Of a stretch of 64,000 bases of DNA, positions 48,688-57,659 are shown in pieces. The notes under the pieces were generated by a model. The model saw only the letters and a list, made by a program, of their open reading frames with translations, was not told the origin of the DNA and ran no database searches. A program made the translations under genes and the position numbers. How positions within the stretch are numbered: the stretch's first letter is position 1; every line of letters starts with the position of its first letter. The DNA is from Tolypothrix bouteillei VB521301. GTDB lineage: Bacteria > Cyanobacteriota > Cyanobacteriia > Cyanobacteriales > Nostocaceae. The stretch covers positions 4,360,895-4,424,894 of the forward strand of contig NZ_JHEG04000001.1 of assembly GCF_000760695.4 (NCBI RefSeq), in the 5' to 3' direction.

Positions 48688-49194
48688 CTAAAAATCAAAA
48701 CAACTATCCTTGATAGACTTTGTTTGTCCTGACACCTCAGCCGCTTCAACTAACGCTCTTGCAACACGATCTGCATAAGGGCGGGAAAACGACCAAATCA
48801 GAGGTGAGAGCCAACCGCGTAATGTCACCGAGTAAGATAAACAAGTTCCACAGACACTAGACTCAATTTTGTAAGTAACTCGTTCCTCCACTCCGGGAAT
48901 AGCTAGCACTCGTATACTCAATAATTCTCTAGGATTCACACTCTCCACAAAAATCCTAATAGGAATGGGAGACAAACGCGTAACTGCTTGATAAATTAAA
49001 CCGGGTTTTGGAACTAAGCCATAGGGGACGTTAGTACTTTTAAGTAGTGGATGCCAAGAAACATCCGCTATATCCACCACTTTTTGCCATAATTCATCTA
49101 CAGAAGCAGAACTGATCTCTCGATACGTTCGCACCAGAGAAGCGCAAAACAGACGACGTTTGCGATGGACGAATTTGGATAAACAACTTAGCAT
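48688..49194 (-). CDS. SRPBCC-like (START/polyketide-cyclase fold) protein
   Basis: 168 residues. The pattern VRTYREISSASVDELWQKVVDIADVSWHPLL, IRIFVESVNPRELLSIRVLAIPGVEERVTYKIE and YADRVARALVEAAE fits a ligand-binding helix-grip fold with an open cavity and a long C-terminal helix. Ligand unknown. It is divergent from hemF with 289 bases between starts, a region with no other gene. The first 15 residues are basic and might not be part of the fold. Confidence 0.7.
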   Translation of the reverse strand: MLSCLSKFVHRKRRLFCASLVRTYREISSASVDELWQKVVDIADVSWHPLLKSTNVPYGLVPKPGLIYQAVTRLSPIPIRIFVESVNPRELLSIRVLAIPGVEERVTYKIESSVCGTCLSYSVTLRGWLSPLIWSFSRPYADRVARALVEAAEVSGQTKSIKDSCFDF

Positions 49195-49483
49195 CTTCCT
49201 AGTAGTCCTCCTCGCTACACGCTACAACTGGTAACTTTGACACAGTGAACATCTGCTCTGTCGTTAAACTTCGCATTTAACTTTCTCAAAATTTCCCTAT
49301 AGATAGCAAGCCATCTGAAGAATGAAGTATGAACGACAAAGGCGTTTGCCAAATTGTCGAAACAATACTTAAACTTTACGCAACCACAAATAAGTTGAGA
49401 AAAATAAACAAACATACAAGCTTACACGCATTTGAGAGAAAATAACTAAACTGTAGTCATGCCAAACACTTGTATTAGAGTTT

Positions 49484-50521
49484 ATGTTGACCAACGCCCA
49501 AATCCCAACTTTACCAGTAGAAACCACACAAACCCTGCCGGCTGACGCTAAAACCAGAGTCAGTCAGTTTATGAAACAGTTACAAGACCAAATTTCTCAA
49601 ACGTTGGCAGAACTCGATGGCATGGGACAATTTCACGAGGACTCTTGGGAACGCCCAGAAGGTGGCGGCGGACGCTCTCGTGTCATGCGTGAGGGTGCAA
49701 TATTTGAACAAGGCGGTGTAAATTTTTCGGAAGTTTGGGGTTCTCAATTGCCGCCCTCTATCATAGCTCAACGTCCAGAAGCGGCAGGGCATGGTTTTTA
49801 TGCCACAGGTACTTCAATGGTGTTACATCCCCGCAATCCTTATGTGCCAACAGTTCATTTAAATTACCGCTACTTTGAAGCGGGACCTGTGTGGTGGTTT
49901 GGAGGCGGAGCAGATCTCACACCATACTATCCTTTTGCTGAAGATGCAGCACATTTTCACAAAACACTCAAGCAGGCTTGTGATGCAAATTCTCCAGATT
50001 ATTATCCGGTGTTTAAGCGTTGGTGTGACGAATATTTCTACCTCACACACCGGAAAGAGACACGCGGTGTTGGCGGATTATTTTTTGATTACCAGGATGG
50101 ACGGGGAGCTTTGTATCGGGGTCCCCATAAAGATAGTGCGGCTGCTGTTTGCAGCAACGAAATTGGGGAATTAGCACCCCGCAGTTGGGAGCAACTTTTT
50201 GCTTTTATACAAGATTGTGGGAACGCTTTCCTACCATCCTATTTGCCAATTGTGGAAAGGCGACACAAAATGGAATACGGCGATCGCGAAAGGAATTTTC
50301 AACTGTATCGCCGGGGAAGGTACGTAGAATTCAATTTGGTATATGATAGGGGCACAATTTTCGGGCTGCAAACCAACGGACGCACCGAGTCTATCCTGAT
50401 GTCACTTCCACCCCTGGTGCGCTGGGAATACGGCTATCAACCCGAACCCAATTCTCCTGAAGCGGAGTTATACGAAACGTTCCTCAAACCGCAAGATTGG
50501 GCAAACTATTCTAATTCGTAA
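49484..50521 (+). CDS. hemF: Oxygen-dependent coproporphyrinogen III oxidase
   Basis: 345 residues. It performs oxidative decarboxylation of coproporphyrinogen III to protoporphyrinogen IX in heme and chlorophyll synthesis. Motifs: [15 protein letters not shown] ([11 protein letters not shown]), [47 protein letters not shown] (split over 20) and [12 protein letters not shown]. The ATG at 49484 is followed by TTG. Four 9-base direct repeats (TTCGTAATT) follow the stop codon at about 50515-50545. Confidence 0.96.
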   Translation: MLTNAQIPTLPVETTQTLPADAKTRVSQFMKQLQDQISQTLAELDGMGQFHEDSWERPEGGGGRSRVMREGAIFEQGGVNFSEVWGSQLPPSIIAQRPEAAGHGFYATGTSMVLHPRNPYVPTVHLNYRYFEAGPVWWFGGGADLTPYYPFAEDAAHFHKTLKQACDANSPDYYPVFKRWCDEYFYLTHRKETRGVGGLFFDYQDGRGALYRGPHKDSAAAVCSNEIGELAPRSWEQLFAFIQDCGNAFLPSYLPIVERRHKMEYGDRERNFQLYRRGRYVEFNLVYDRGTIFGLQTNGRTESILMSLPPLVRWEYGYQPEPNSPEAELYETFLKPQDWANYSNS

Positions 50522-50545
50522 TTCGTAATTCGTAATTCGTAATTA
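50514..50545. repeat. Tandem 9-base repeat after hemF
   Basis: About four head-to-tail copies of AATTCGTAA directly overlapping the hemF stop; different in unit from the heptamers elsewhere. Confidence 0.8.
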
Positions 50546-50728
50546 ATCAAGAATTGCGAATTACCCCAATCCCCAATGCCAAATTAAGTAAGTTAAACTA
50601 CTAAAGGTAAGCACCTAGCAAAAATAATGACAGAAAGATCTGTAGCTTTGTCATATAGAGCTAGGGCCAGCGATAGTCCACTTTACTTGAAATGAGAGGA
50701 TGTTTGAGGAGTGCTAAGGGGAGACTCA

Positions 50729-51097
50729 GTGATTCATATCGATCAGCAAACTTATACAACTCAAGATGGAAATACGGTTATCGTTCTGACACCATCAGGA
50801 CGACTTGATATCACTACAGCTTGGCAATTTCGCTTGAAGTTGCAAGAATGTATTTCCAAACTAAGCCGCCATGTGGTGGTTAATCTCGGTCAGGTCAATT
50901 TTATTGATAGTTCTGGGTTAACATCCTTAGTCGCCGGAATGCGTGATGCTGATAAAGTCAAAGGTAGTTTTCGGATTTGTAACGTCCATCCAGAAGCCAA
51001 ACTCGTGTTTGAAGTTACTATGATGGATACTGTTTTTGAGATATTTGAAACTGAAGAGGAAGCCTTGGAAGGCGTACCTCGCAGTATCGCTAGTTAA
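50729..51097 (+). CDS. STAS-domain anti-sigma factor antagonist
   Basis: 122 residues from a GTG at 50729, preceded by AAGGGGAG at good spacing; a GTG 6 codons earlier is possible. The SpoIIAA-like STAS fold shows GRLDITTAWQFR, VVNLGQVNFIDSSGLTSLVAG (phosphorylatable Ser61/62) and KLVFEVTMMD. Such proteins are switched by a serine kinase/phosphatase pair, releasing or binding an anti-sigma factor. The partner is not in the window. Confidence 0.9.
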   Translation: MIHIDQQTYTTQDGNTVIVLTPSGRLDITTAWQFRLKLQECISKLSRHVVVNLGQVNFIDSSGLTSLVAGMRDADKVKGSFRICNVHPEAKLVFEVTMMDTVFEIFETEEEALEGVPRSIAS

Positions 51098-51139
51098 ATG
51101 CGTAGATTTTCGATTCAAATCTAAAATCCAAAATCAAAA

Positions 51140-51736
51140 TTAAAACTGTTCTCGTTTATTGTAGCGATAAGGTCCTAAAATTGCACCCCAAGTAGCTTTT
51201 CCACTGCTCGGGTCAATCCCTTTGTCAAAACTCATAAATCGATCTTCAGTAGATTCAAAACCCAAAGAGATTTGTATAGTACTGCCACCATAAGTAAAAC
51301 TGCAAAGAGTGTTTGCTGGTGGAGTGGCAGTAAACTTATAGCTATTAGGGGCTAAAGTATCCTGTTTGACATCTAATACGCAGCTTGGCAGCAATTCTAA
51401 TTGGTCATAAGTGAGCCTATTGAGTAAATCGGGGTTGCGACCGGCACCTAGTAGAGCGGTGGGATTTTTAGGCATATAATATTGCGCTTTTAGGGGTGCA
51501 TGAGTATTTTGTCCTTCGGTAAGACGTAAAATTCTCTGACGGTAAGGTTTATCAAGTTGGACAATATTGGCCTGTTCGGCAAAAATGGTGACGCTATCTT
51601 CTTGAAAAAGAGGCACTTTTCTATGCCACAGGCGCAAATGAACGTACCAAGCAGGATCTGCAAGAGCTTGTTCTCGATTATCAAACTCACCAAGAAGATA
51701 GCGAGCAAGGGTCAGTAGTGGTTGCGAGACAGTCAT
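51140..51736 (-). CDS. cpcT: CpcT/CpeT-type phycobilin lyase
   Basis: 198 residues from the ATG at 51736, the usual length; an earlier in-frame start (51790) adds 18 residues without support. LLTLARYLLGEFDNREQALADP and WYVHLRLWHRKVPLF are diagnostic of the T-type lyase, a six-strand beta barrel that attaches phycocyanobilin (CpcT) or phycoerythrobilin (CpeT) to the beta subunit Cys153/155-type site. No phycobiliprotein structural genes are in the window, so the symbol is provisional. It is divergent from thf1, 128 bases away. Confidence 0.9.
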   Translation of the reverse strand: MTVSQPLLTLARYLLGEFDNREQALADPAWYVHLRLWHRKVPLFQEDSVTIFAEQANIVQLDKPYRQRILRLTEGQNTHAPLKAQYYMPKNPTALLGAGRNPDLLNRLTYDQLELLPSCVLDVKQDTLAPNSYKFTATPPANTLCSFTYGGSTIQISLGFESTEDRFMSFDKGIDPSSGKATWGAILGPYRYNKREQF

Positions 51737-51864
51737 ATTGTGTAGAAGCAAACAGCTATCGATCCCGAATTTTAGACCAGTTTGATACAAAGAGAAAACC
51801 CGAACTTGGCAAAGTTGCCCTAAAGCGAGAGAATAAAAATACGTCGCCCTTATAATTATGCTTT

Positions 51865-52548
51865 GTGAATAACGTCCGTACTGTCTCTGATACTAAGCGA
51901 ACTTTCTACAACCTTCATACCCGCCCGATAAATACTATCTACCGTCGGGTTGTGGAAGAGTTAATGGTGGAAATGCATTTGCTGTCAGTCAATGTAGATT
52001 TTGGCTATGAACCAATTTATGCCCTGGGCGTCGTTACAGCCTTTGAGCGTTTTATGCAAGGCTACCAGCCAGAACGGGATAAGGAGTCGATTTTCAACGC
52101 TCTTGTGCGAGCGTTAGAAGAAGATCCGCAGCGTTACAGACAAGATGCTCAAAGATTACAATCTGTAGCGAAAAGTTTACCACCTTCGGAATTAATTGCG
52201 TGGTTAAGTCAACAAACGCATTTAGACAGGGATGCCGAGCTTCAGTCCTCGCTGCAAGAAATTTCCAAAAATCCAGCTTTTAAGTACAATCGCTTGTTTG
52301 CGATTGGAGTTTTTTCTTTACTGGAATTGTCAGACCCAGAACTTGTAAAAGACCAAAAGCAACTTACCGAAGCACTGAAAAAAATTGCTGATGGATTGCA
52401 TCTATCTGATGACAAACTCAGTAAAGATTTGGAAATTTACCGTTCTAACTTAGACAAAGTGACTCAAGCACTAGCAGTGATGTCTGATTTGCTCTCAGCC
52501 GACCGCAAACGAAGAGAACAAAGAAGTCAGCAGTCTAGTACTAGTTAG
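51865..52548 (+). CDS. thf1: Thylakoid formation protein Thf1/Psb29
   Basis: 227 residues from a GTG start (51865). The family is recognised from VSDTKRTFYNLHTRPINTIYRRVVEELMVEMHLL and FGYEPIYALGVVTAFERFM, followed by a long helical C-terminal part. Thf1 binds FtsH and is needed for photosystem II repair and normal thylakoid formation. It is divergent from cpcT. Confidence 0.95.
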   Translation: MNNVRTVSDTKRTFYNLHTRPINTIYRRVVEELMVEMHLLSVNVDFGYEPIYALGVVTAFERFMQGYQPERDKESIFNALVRALEEDPQRYRQDAQRLQSVAKSLPPSELIAWLSQQTHLDRDAELQSSLQEISKNPAFKYNRLFAIGVFSLLELSDPELVKDQKQLTEALKKIADGLHLSDDKLSKDLEIYRSNLDKVTQALAVMSDLLSADRKRREQRSQQSSTS

Positions 52549-52607
52549 TCATGAGTCGTGAGTCGTTAGCAGTTAGTGGTTCTTAGCTACTAACGACTTG
52601 CAAATTT

Positions 52608-52970
52608 TTAAACTCCTAACAAATGGTAGATTAAACTACTGAGAATAGAGAGCGTAAGAGCTCCTAAAATAGCGCTTCCCGCACCGTAACGCAGGCGGAA
52701 ACCCGGTACTAACCGAGCTGCAATCCCAAAACTGACAACAGAGATAATAAATGTGAAGAAGCTCGATAACAAATTAAAAGTCAGAAAGTTGGGAACGGCA
52801 AATACAAGGCGTAGAAGTGGTCTGACAACTGCTGTTACAATTCCCAGAACGGCTGCGGAAATAAAAGCTTTTTCTGGTGAGTCAATTTCAACTCCAAATG
52901 GCAGCTTGCTAACAACAAATAAGCCAATGGCTGTTACCAGCCAAACAAGTAATAATGCCCCGATATTCAT
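52608..52970 (-). CDS. Four-helix membrane protein, mycobacterial-holin/YvlD-like
   Basis: 120 residues from the ATG at 52970 (AGAGG upstream; GTG two codons earlier has poor spacing). Four hydrophobic helices, with VEIDSPEKAFISAAVLGIVTAVVRPLL and LTFNLLSSFFTFIISVVSFGIA as in the phage-holin-4TM (YvlD, DUF360) family. These are common chromosomal proteins, not evidence of a phage; function unknown. Confidence 0.85.
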   Translation of the reverse strand: MNIGALLLVWLVTAIGLFVVSKLPFGVEIDSPEKAFISAAVLGIVTAVVRPLLRLVFAVPNFLTFNLLSSFFTFIISVVSFGIAARLVPGFRLRYGAGSAILGALTLSILSSLIYHLLGV

Positions 52971-52976
52971 TACCAC

Positions 52977-53260
52977 AACCTCTTAGCAAATGTAACTGGC
53001 AATGCTCCCTTTGGAAGTTACCCAAAAGGCGATAAGTGACGCTTAACGGCTATACAGCCGGATCGCATCACAAGGATTTCGATCTATTGCTTAACAAAGC
53101 CTGACATGAAATCAACAATTTGTAAGTTAGCAGAAATCTTTCTTTGACTGATATTTAATTTAGATCTCTTTAACTTTCACGCTCGTTCCCAGGTGAAGCC
53201 TGGAAACGAGAATAGGGCGGGCTATTCCCACCCTACAAATCCCGTATTCTGCATGCATTC
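52977..53260. other. Intergenic region with CTCGTTCCCAGG palindrome
   Basis: CTCGTTCCCAGG and CCTGGAAACGAG (53182-53210) form a hairpin with one mismatch, followed by a second one, AGGGCGGG/CCCACCCT (about 53214-53236). It is a dispersed repeat type common in filamentous cyanobacteria, here positioned 3' of exbD. Confidence 0.6.
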
Positions 53261-53920
53261 CTACCTATTTCGAGCAGGATTCGGTTTTCCACCCGCAGGT
53301 ACTTGAGGTAAGGAAGAAGAATTTCCAGATGGATTCACAGGAGTAATACTCCCTCCGGAAGGAATTTGGTTTGGTGCAGGTGGAGGATTAAACAGATCTG
53401 GGGTAACAGTATTTGGTAAACTTCCTCCCGGTACATTGGGATTATTTGGAAAAGAGGGAGAAGTCGGTACATTGGGATCTGTTGATTGACCTGAAGTACT
53501 GGGAATAATTCCCAAAGAAACGCGATCGCCTCCCACAGATCGCAATAGATCTAACATTTCGATAACATCGTTATAGGTTGCAGATCTAGAGGCATTGAGA
53601 ACAAAAACCCCTTGTGGGTTCTTTTTGATATAGTCCTCTAAAGCGGACTTCAGTTGTTCGCGATCGATAGGCTGTTTTTCTACGTAAGTTTGACCAACAG
53701 CATCAATAGTCACAGGTAATATGTCCCGTCCTGCTTGCGATACGACACCAGCAGCAGATGTACCCGTTTTAGCTTTGGGTAAATCGATGTTAATAGCCTG
53801 CTGTCGAGTAAATTGCAAAGCAGCCAAAATAAAGAACGTCAAAATACAAAAGATGACATCAATGAGGGGAAGAATTTGAATTTGAGCTTCTTCAACAGGG
53901 TTATGTAAGTTAATTTTCAT
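53261..53920 (-). CDS. exbD: ExbD/TolR-family energy transducer
   Basis: 219 residues. One transmembrane helix (about 16-38) with the proton-relay aspartate Asp21 (LPLIDVIFCILTFF), then a periplasmic domain (about 55-150, with FVLNASRSATYNDVIEMLDLLRSVGGDRVSLG). The final 70 residues are unusually rich in Pro, Asn, Ser and Gly and likely disordered. It works with ExbB, 32 bases upstream, to feed proton-motive force to a TonB or Tol-type process; no TonB or receptor is in the window. Confidence 0.93.
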   Translation of the reverse strand: MKINLHNPVEEAQIQILPLIDVIFCILTFFILAALQFTRQQAINIDLPKAKTGTSAAGVVSQAGRDILPVTIDAVGQTYVEKQPIDREQLKSALEDYIKKNPQGVFVLNASRSATYNDVIEMLDLLRSVGGDRVSLGIIPSTSGQSTDPNVPTSPSFPNNPNVPGGSLPNTVTPDLFNPPPAPNQIPSGGSITPVNPSGNSSSLPQVPAGGKPNPARNR

Positions 53921-53952
53921 TTTATAAATCTCATGGTTATTAGGGCTTTTTA

Positions 53953-54750
53953 TCAGCTATCGTTTGGTCTTGGAAGATCCGACTCTAATGGTGGTTCGGG
54001 AGTTTCAGTCAGACGACCTCTACCTTTTTTTCTGGGGGAGTTCAACCTATCTTGAGAATCTCGGATCGTACCCTGAGGGAGTGCCAAAGGGTCAGGTGCC
54101 ATTTCTGCGTAGTTGGGAGGTGACTGACGGTACAGCAACTCCAACTCATTACCTGCTTTATGAAAAACCTTGATTTGGTTAACAACAAGACCTTGGAAAA
54201 GACGATAAAACACTAAACTTGCTATAGCAACAATCAAACCAAATGCCGTGCTAATGAGAGCTTGACCAATACCTGCAGGGACATTTGCTGTAGCTTCAGT
54301 ACCTAAATCCCCAATTCGTAAATCTCCAAGAGAGCGGATCAAGCCCAAAACTGTTCCTAACAATCCTAATAATGGAGCTAGGGCAATGACAGCTTCCAAC
54401 ATTTTCTCTCCTCGTCGCATCCCAGCCAATTCATCTTCAGCTGTTGCTTCTAAAGCCAATCGAAAAGTTTCTGGATCGTTTTTCATTAAGCGTAAGGGAG
54501 CATAGAGAAATCTTCCCACGGGCTGGTCGATTCTCTGTTTGGCAATTTCACGCGCCTCTCTCCAATCAGTTTGGGCTGCATACAATACGCGCTCCACAAT
54601 TTGCTTTTCTTGGTTTAATATCCGCAACCAGAACCACAAGCGCTCGAAAATGACACTTAAAGATAGAATCGATAGGGCAAGCAGTGGCCACATTGCCGGA
54701 CCGCCCTTTTGAAACAGATCTAAGATATCCACAGTTTTCGCTTCCTCCAT
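53953..54750 (-). CDS. exbB: ExbB/TolQ/MotA-family proton channel
   Basis: 265 residues. Three transmembrane helices: about 15-40 ([20 protein letters not shown]), 118-140 ([14 protein letters not shown]) and 163-190 ([20 protein letters not shown]), with the family's G-L-L-G-T-V-x-G and STAFGL motifs. The C-terminal 55 residues are polar and proline-rich. First gene of an exbB-exbD pair. Confidence 0.94.
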   Translation of the reverse strand: MEEAKTVDILDLFQKGGPAMWPLLALSILSLSVIFERLWFWLRILNQEKQIVERVLYAAQTDWREAREIAKQRIDQPVGRFLYAPLRLMKNDPETFRLALEATAEDELAGMRRGEKMLEAVIALAPLLGLLGTVLGLIRSLGDLRIGDLGTEATANVPAGIGQALISTAFGLIVAIASLVFYRLFQGLVVNQIKVFHKAGNELELLYRQSPPNYAEMAPDPLALPQGTIRDSQDRLNSPRKKGRGRLTETPEPPLESDLPRPNDS

Positions 54751-54943
54751 CCAAGGATAATGTATCTATGCCCAAAGCACTTTTATTTTAGAGATTAATG
54801 TACAACTTCAATAACTTGTTGTTAACATCAACGCTCGACACTGACATGTGGTGTAGCATATTCCAGACTAATTAGGACGGTTATTCCCACAGGAAGTTTA
54901 GGGCATATCTTGCCAGAATTAAAGGTAACTGGAGGATAAAAAA

Positions 54944-55258
54944 ATGAATTTTTCCATTCAATCAGTTTATAGCTGGTATCGCAATACACTACGCAACCCA
55001 AAATACCGTTGGTGGATCGTTTTAGGAACTCTACTTTACGTCGTTAGCCCATTTGATATTGCTCCGGACTTTATTCCGGTTTTGGGGGAACTAGATGATG
55101 TAGTCATCTTAACTCTGCTGGTTTCCGAGGTATCCCAAATACTGATCGAAGGCTTTAAAGTCCGTCAAACCAAAGATGGGGTTCAAGCAGCAACTACGGC
55201 AGAAAATCCTACTTCTACTACAGAAACAATCGATGTCGATGCTGTTTCTGTTAAATAG
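54944..55258 (+). CDS. DUF1232 (YkvA-like) small membrane protein
   Basis: 104 residues. YSWYRNTLRNPKYRWWIVLGTLLYVVSPFDIAPDFIP is the DUF1232 signature; two short hydrophobic segments (about 22-40, 50-68) surround SPFDIAPD. GGAGGATAAA precedes the ATG. Function unknown. Thr-rich acidic tail (ENPTSTTETIDVDAV). Confidence 0.88.
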   Translation: MNFSIQSVYSWYRNTLRNPKYRWWIVLGTLLYVVSPFDIAPDFIPVLGELDDVVILTLLVSEVSQILIEGFKVRQTKDGVQAATTAENPTSTTETIDVDAVSVK

Positions 55259-55393
55259 TGCCTCTGACAGGGTAAAAATTCCGCAAACCTTCCTTTGACT
55301 TATGCTTGGAATAGCATCGCTCGAAGGAGGGATATTTTTTTGTTATTGGACGATGAGGCATTGTCTCCCATAGGATTATGCAAGAGTATAATT

Positions 55394-56209
55394 ATGGAAA
55401 TGCGATCGCCTATGAACAAGCGCCAAATTATCGGACTGTTGCCTGCTGGCGGACAAGCAAAGCGAATTTCTCCTTTACCACTGAGTAAAGAATTATATCC
55501 TATTGGCTTTCAAGACTTCGGGAATCAACAGGATTGCCGACCGAAAGTAGTTTCTCAATATCTGTTGGAAAAAATGCAACTGGCAGGTATTGAGAAAGCA
55601 TATTTTATACTACGCCCTGGTAAGTGGGATATTCCGGCTTATTTTGGTGATGGCACTATGCTTTCCATGAACTTAGGTTACCTGATAATGGGTTTACCAT
55701 ATGGAGTTCCTTTCACTTTGGATCAAGCATATCCCTTTGTTCAAGATGCCATCATTGCTTTAGGCTTTCCTGATATTTTGTTTCAACCCGAAGATGCTTT
55801 TACACGGATACTCTCGCGTTTGGAAATGAGTGGTGCGGATGTCGTCTTAGGATTATTCCCCACACATCAACCTCATAAAGCGGGAATGGTTGATTTTGAT
55901 AATATGGGTAGAGTACATCTCATTGTCGAAAAACCCAGGCGATCGCAACTGCGTTATATGTGGGGTATTGCAGTTTGGACGCCAGCTTTCACACTATTTT
56001 TACACGAGTACCTCATACCTCTTAAAGCAAAAAGTAACCTTTTGTCACAGCTACCAGAAATACCTATTGGCGATATTATTCAATCTGCTATTGAAAAAGG
56101 TTTTCACGTGGAAGCAGAAGCTTTTACCGATGGAACTTATTTAGATATAGGAACACCAGACGATTTAGTCAAAGCCGTGCATAAATTTAGTAGTTTTACA
56201 AATGGGTAA
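55394..56209 (+). CDS. Sugar-phosphate nucleotidyltransferase-like protein
   Basis: 271 residues from the ATG at 55394 (another at 55412 is 6 codons later; upstream codons are not conserved-looking). The N-terminal nucleotide-binding motif LLPAGGQAKRISPLPLSKELYPIG resembles glucose-1-phosphate thymidylyl/uridylyltransferases, and FTDGTYLDIGTPDDL near the C-terminus matches the sugar-binding end. The usual G-x-G-TR loop reads GGQAKR, a variation. The reaction NTP + sugar-1-P to NDP-sugar is inferred; donor nucleotide unknown. Confidence 0.83.
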   Translation: MEMRSPMNKRQIIGLLPAGGQAKRISPLPLSKELYPIGFQDFGNQQDCRPKVVSQYLLEKMQLAGIEKAYFILRPGKWDIPAYFGDGTMLSMNLGYLIMGLPYGVPFTLDQAYPFVQDAIIALGFPDILFQPEDAFTRILSRLEMSGADVVLGLFPTHQPHKAGMVDFDNMGRVHLIVEKPRRSQLRYMWGIAVWTPAFTLFLHEYLIPLKAKSNLLSQLPEIPIGDIIQSAIEKGFHVEAEAFTDGTYLDIGTPDDLVKAVHKFSSFTNG

Positions 56210-56261
56210 ACCAAATAGGATGATACCAGAAATAATGGATAAAGGCTTGGCATAGTACGGG

Positions 56262-56318
56262 TAGGAACACCAGATGATTTAGTCAAAGCCGTGCTATATT
56301 TAGTAGTCTTACAAATGG
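56262..56318 (+). pseudogene. Duplicated 3' fragment of the nucleotidyltransferase gene
   Basis: TAGGAACACCAGATGATTTA and the following bases to 56318 repeat positions 56148-56205 with few changes and one deletion that breaks the frame. It lies 53 bases after the gene it came from. Confidence 0.75.
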
Positions 56319-56365
56319 ATACGCTGAGTAGAGGCGGCTCTTAAAAAACCGCCCGCGCTACATTG

Positions 56366-57247
56366 TTATGACAAAAGAAGTTGCTGCAATTGGTCTAGGG
56401 AGTTCATTGTTTTAATTGCCTGTTGAATGCGCTTTAACTTTTCCAAATCAGTAATTTGAGAGATTTGTGGCATCAATTGCAAGCCCTCATTACCAAATTT
56501 GATTTCCAATCCTAGTTCAATTCCAGAGATGATTCCTCTACGTTCCCCACGTGCTTCCCCACGTGCTTCCCCACGTGCTTCCCCCTCTTGTAGTATTTGC
56601 TGATACCAGGGTGATTCTCTTAAAACCGCCATATCCCACCTCATGATTTGTTGTACTACCGCACTATCTAGTACGAGGCTAGCAAAAAATGCTAATACCG
56701 TTTCTAACTGATTTAATTCCTCGTTGTCTCGCAATTGTCGCAAAGCTTGTTGAATTGTTGATTCTTCAGATCCGCCTTTCAGAATTGGCACAAATGGCAG
56801 CAATGCAGGTAGTGGTTGCTCGAACACTATACTTACATCTACTTCCCACAGATTAATAACACGATAGTCTTGGCGAGCTTGTAATCCTGCAAAGCTCGAC
56901 TCATAACGATTGGCAATTGCAGTATCGTCTTCTGTGTTTTTAAGAATATTAATCAGTACGGGATACGTCAGTAAATTATATTTTTCTTCTGCAAGGGCGG
57001 TATAAGCCCGCATCCGTTTAGGCATATTGGACTTGTAGCGCAGTTGTATCTCATTCAGTATGAGAAATTCTCCATATTCTGGGCTTTCAGCACGAATTAA
57101 CACATCGCTTTCGCGGCTAATCCATTGAAATTCTGAGTTGAGAACTTCTTTTGTAACGATGTTAGGGAGTTGAGTCACCCATTTGACCCAATTATTTGGT
57201 GTCAGACTGATTAACTTTTTAGTGCTGATATCAGCAGATTTCGGCAT
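56366..57247 (-). CDS. Rpn/YhgA-like PD-(D/E)XK nuclease family protein
   Basis: 293 residues. The N-terminal half has ESDVLIRAE and FLILNEIQLRYK, the acidic core of the Rpn (recombination-promoting nuclease/transposase-like) family widespread in cyanobacteria. Residues 222-236 are four copies of the tetrapeptide GEAR/GERR, encoded by a 12-base tandem repeat (56541-56586). The C-terminal part is helical, ending in LDQLQQLL. Cyanobacterial members are numerous and fast-evolving; activity is inferred. Confidence 0.82.
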   Translation of the reverse strand: MPKSADISTKKLISLTPNNWVKWVTQLPNIVTKEVLNSEFQWISRESDVLIRAESPEYGEFLILNEIQLRYKSNMPKRMRAYTALAEEKYNLLTYPVLINILKNTEDDTAIANRYESSFAGLQARQDYRVINLWEVDVSIVFEQPLPALLPFVPILKGGSEESTIQQALRQLRDNEELNQLETVLAFFASLVLDSAVVQQIMRWDMAVLRESPWYQQILQEGEARGEARGEARGERRGIISGIELGLEIKFGNEGLQLMPQISQITDLEKLKRIQQAIKTMNSLDQLQQLLLS

Positions 57248-57659
57248 GGATAGAACAGTTTTGTTGTTTCAATAACTGAATTGGATATTTTATCAGTAAA
57301 TGTGCTGAAAAATGCCTCCCATTCATTGTTGTCGTAGTTTGAAACTCAACAAATTTTTGTTCAGTAACCATTTAGATAGGTGTGTTGATGTCCAAAATTC
57401 AACGCTTTATTGAAACGGTTAATCAATCCTTGAACGATGCGCGGATCTGTAGTTTGGAGTCCCACTTCGCGCTCACTGCTATATGTACCTGATGTGAGCG
57501 ATGCGAAAGACTCAAGAGGAAGAGGAAAGGGAAAAAAGGCTACAGTCGTTCAGACTAGATTAGTCCGCCTGTGCAGACTTCATTTCTGTAGCCGCGATTT
57601 CCAAATTGCTAGGCTAAAAGGGGGTGAGAAACAGTTTCCCAACCCCCCGAGCACAAGAA
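57248..57659. other. Intergenic region with hairpins, no clear gene
   Basis: A frame of 34 codons starts at 57388 but has no family likeness. TTCGCGCTCAC (about 57463) can pair with GTGAGCGATGCGAA (about 57495). The 98-codon plus frame at 57437 overlaps the 3' end of the next gene and shows no coding character. Confidence 0.45.
57614..57650 (-). terminator. Possible terminator of the GH15-like gene
   Basis: On the minus strand GGGGGT and ACCCCC (57642-57648 and 57620-57625) pair around a loop with extra GAAAC/GTTTC pairing; only a short TTTT follows. It lies just past the stop at 57660. Confidence 0.4.

Noticed and set aside
52608..52970. Prophage holin
   Set aside because: This four-helix family is common on bacterial chromosomes, and no other phage genes are present.
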